Of a DNA stretch of 23,372 nt, positions 23,187-23,372 are shown piece by piece. Numbering within the stretch: position 1 is the stretch's first letter; every line of letters begins with the position of its first letter. The notes under the pieces are model-generated. The model was not told where the DNA came from and did no database searches. It saw only the letters and a program-made list of their open reading frames with translations. Where the stretch lies: the NCBI GenBank assembly GCA_030615865.1, contig JAUWYK010000023.1:1-23372 (forward strand). Reading direction: 5' to 3'. The position numbers were made by a program, and so were the translations under genes. Source of the DNA: Dehalococcoidia bacterium (GTDB lineage Bacteria; Chloroflexota; Dehalococcoidia; Dehalococcoidales; JAUWYK01).

Positions 23187-23372
23187 ATGAAACCAAGTTC
23201 TACTGCTTATGGTGCTGCTTTTCTACGGGCAGCGGAAAATTTATTGCCACAAGATAAACGGCTTTTTGAAGATCCCTATTCTGCGAATATTTTACCACCT
23301 ATATATAAGTTTTTCGTGATTATAATGCGTCCTCCTAGAATATGGAACTTTTTGATGAATATGAGGGAAAAA
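23187..23372 (+). CDS. SAM-dependent methyltransferase, LCMT-like, 3' truncated by window edge
   Basis: The first 62 residues are visible: MKPSSTAYGAAFLRAAE, then LPQDKRLFEDPYSANIL. This opening is characteristic of the leucine carboxyl methyltransferase-like family (COG3315/TIGR00027 group), class I methyltransferases often acting as O-methyltransferases in secondary metabolism. The SAM-binding motifs lie beyond the window. The ATG has AAGGT six bases upstream. Codon use is richer in A/T than in the genes before ssrA (for example TTT, ATT and TTA), and the gene lies just past ssrA and a tmRNA-end repeat, so acquisition by transfer is possible. Confidence 0.72.
   Translation, partial: MKPSSTAYGAAFLRAAENLLPQDKRLFEDPYSANILPPIYKFFVIIMRPPRIWNFLMNMREK

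Overview
The window looks like a chromosomal piece of a bacterium from the Chloroflexota, most likely Dehalococcoidia or a relative. The pointers are the tmRNA tag GEPEFAFAA, which resembles the Dehalococcoides tag GERELVLAG; a small Lys-rich protein beginning MGSRDYRHR; a stand-alone TrpB2; a type-2 isoleucyl-tRNA synthetase; and frequent GTG/TTG starts. The assignment is inference from gene content. No rRNA, CRISPR array, transposase or integrase is visible.

Layout. Positions 1-900 hold the 3' end of a metallo-beta-lactamase-fold gene, then tRNA-Gln(CTG) on the minus strand with its own promoter. From 900 to 3039 (+) come rnc, a 47-aa basic protein, a PflX-type radical SAM protein and acylphosphatase. 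From 3036 to 6719 (-) lies a molybdenum-cofactor operon (mobA-moeA-mobB), followed by a DUF362 protein and an unrecognised Cys-containing protein. From 6793 to 9550 (-) are an UlaG-like MBL protein, leucyl aminopeptidase and a P-loop kinase-like protein. From 9709 to 11824 (-) is a padR-HAAS membrane protein-degV unit whose promoter carries a PadR-type palindrome. From 11936 to 15433 (-) is an acyl-metabolism unit: an ADP-forming acyl-CoA synthetase beta subunit, an AMP-forming ligase with altered core motifs, and fabF. From 15522 to 17402 (+) a tryptophan T-box and a 17-codon ORF precede trpB2. Next come htrA (+) and, convergent with it, ileS (-) with its own isoleucine T-box. The window ends with smpB and ssrA (tmRNA), a strong terminator, a degenerate copy of tmRNA-end sequence, and the start of a methyltransferase gene in AT-rich DNA.

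Regulation is unusually legible. Two T-boxes sit upstream of amino-acid genes. In each, the variable base of the T-box UGGN matches the discriminator expected for its tRNA (UGGC for tRNA-Trp, UGGU for tRNA-Ile). Several promoters have good -35/-10 boxes with 16-18 bp spacing. Those of htrA and smpB place the start codon so close to the -10 box that leaderless or nearly leaderless mRNAs are likely. Two genes lack ATG/GTG/TTG at the expected N-terminus but have an ATA codon at ideal distance from a GGAG Shine-Dalgarno sequence.

Most of the window is housekeeping. The best candidates for something new are the AcdB/degenerate-ligase/FabF unit, the T-box plus small-ORF leader of trpB2, the possible AUA starts, and the tmRNA-end repeat that may mark an integration junction.
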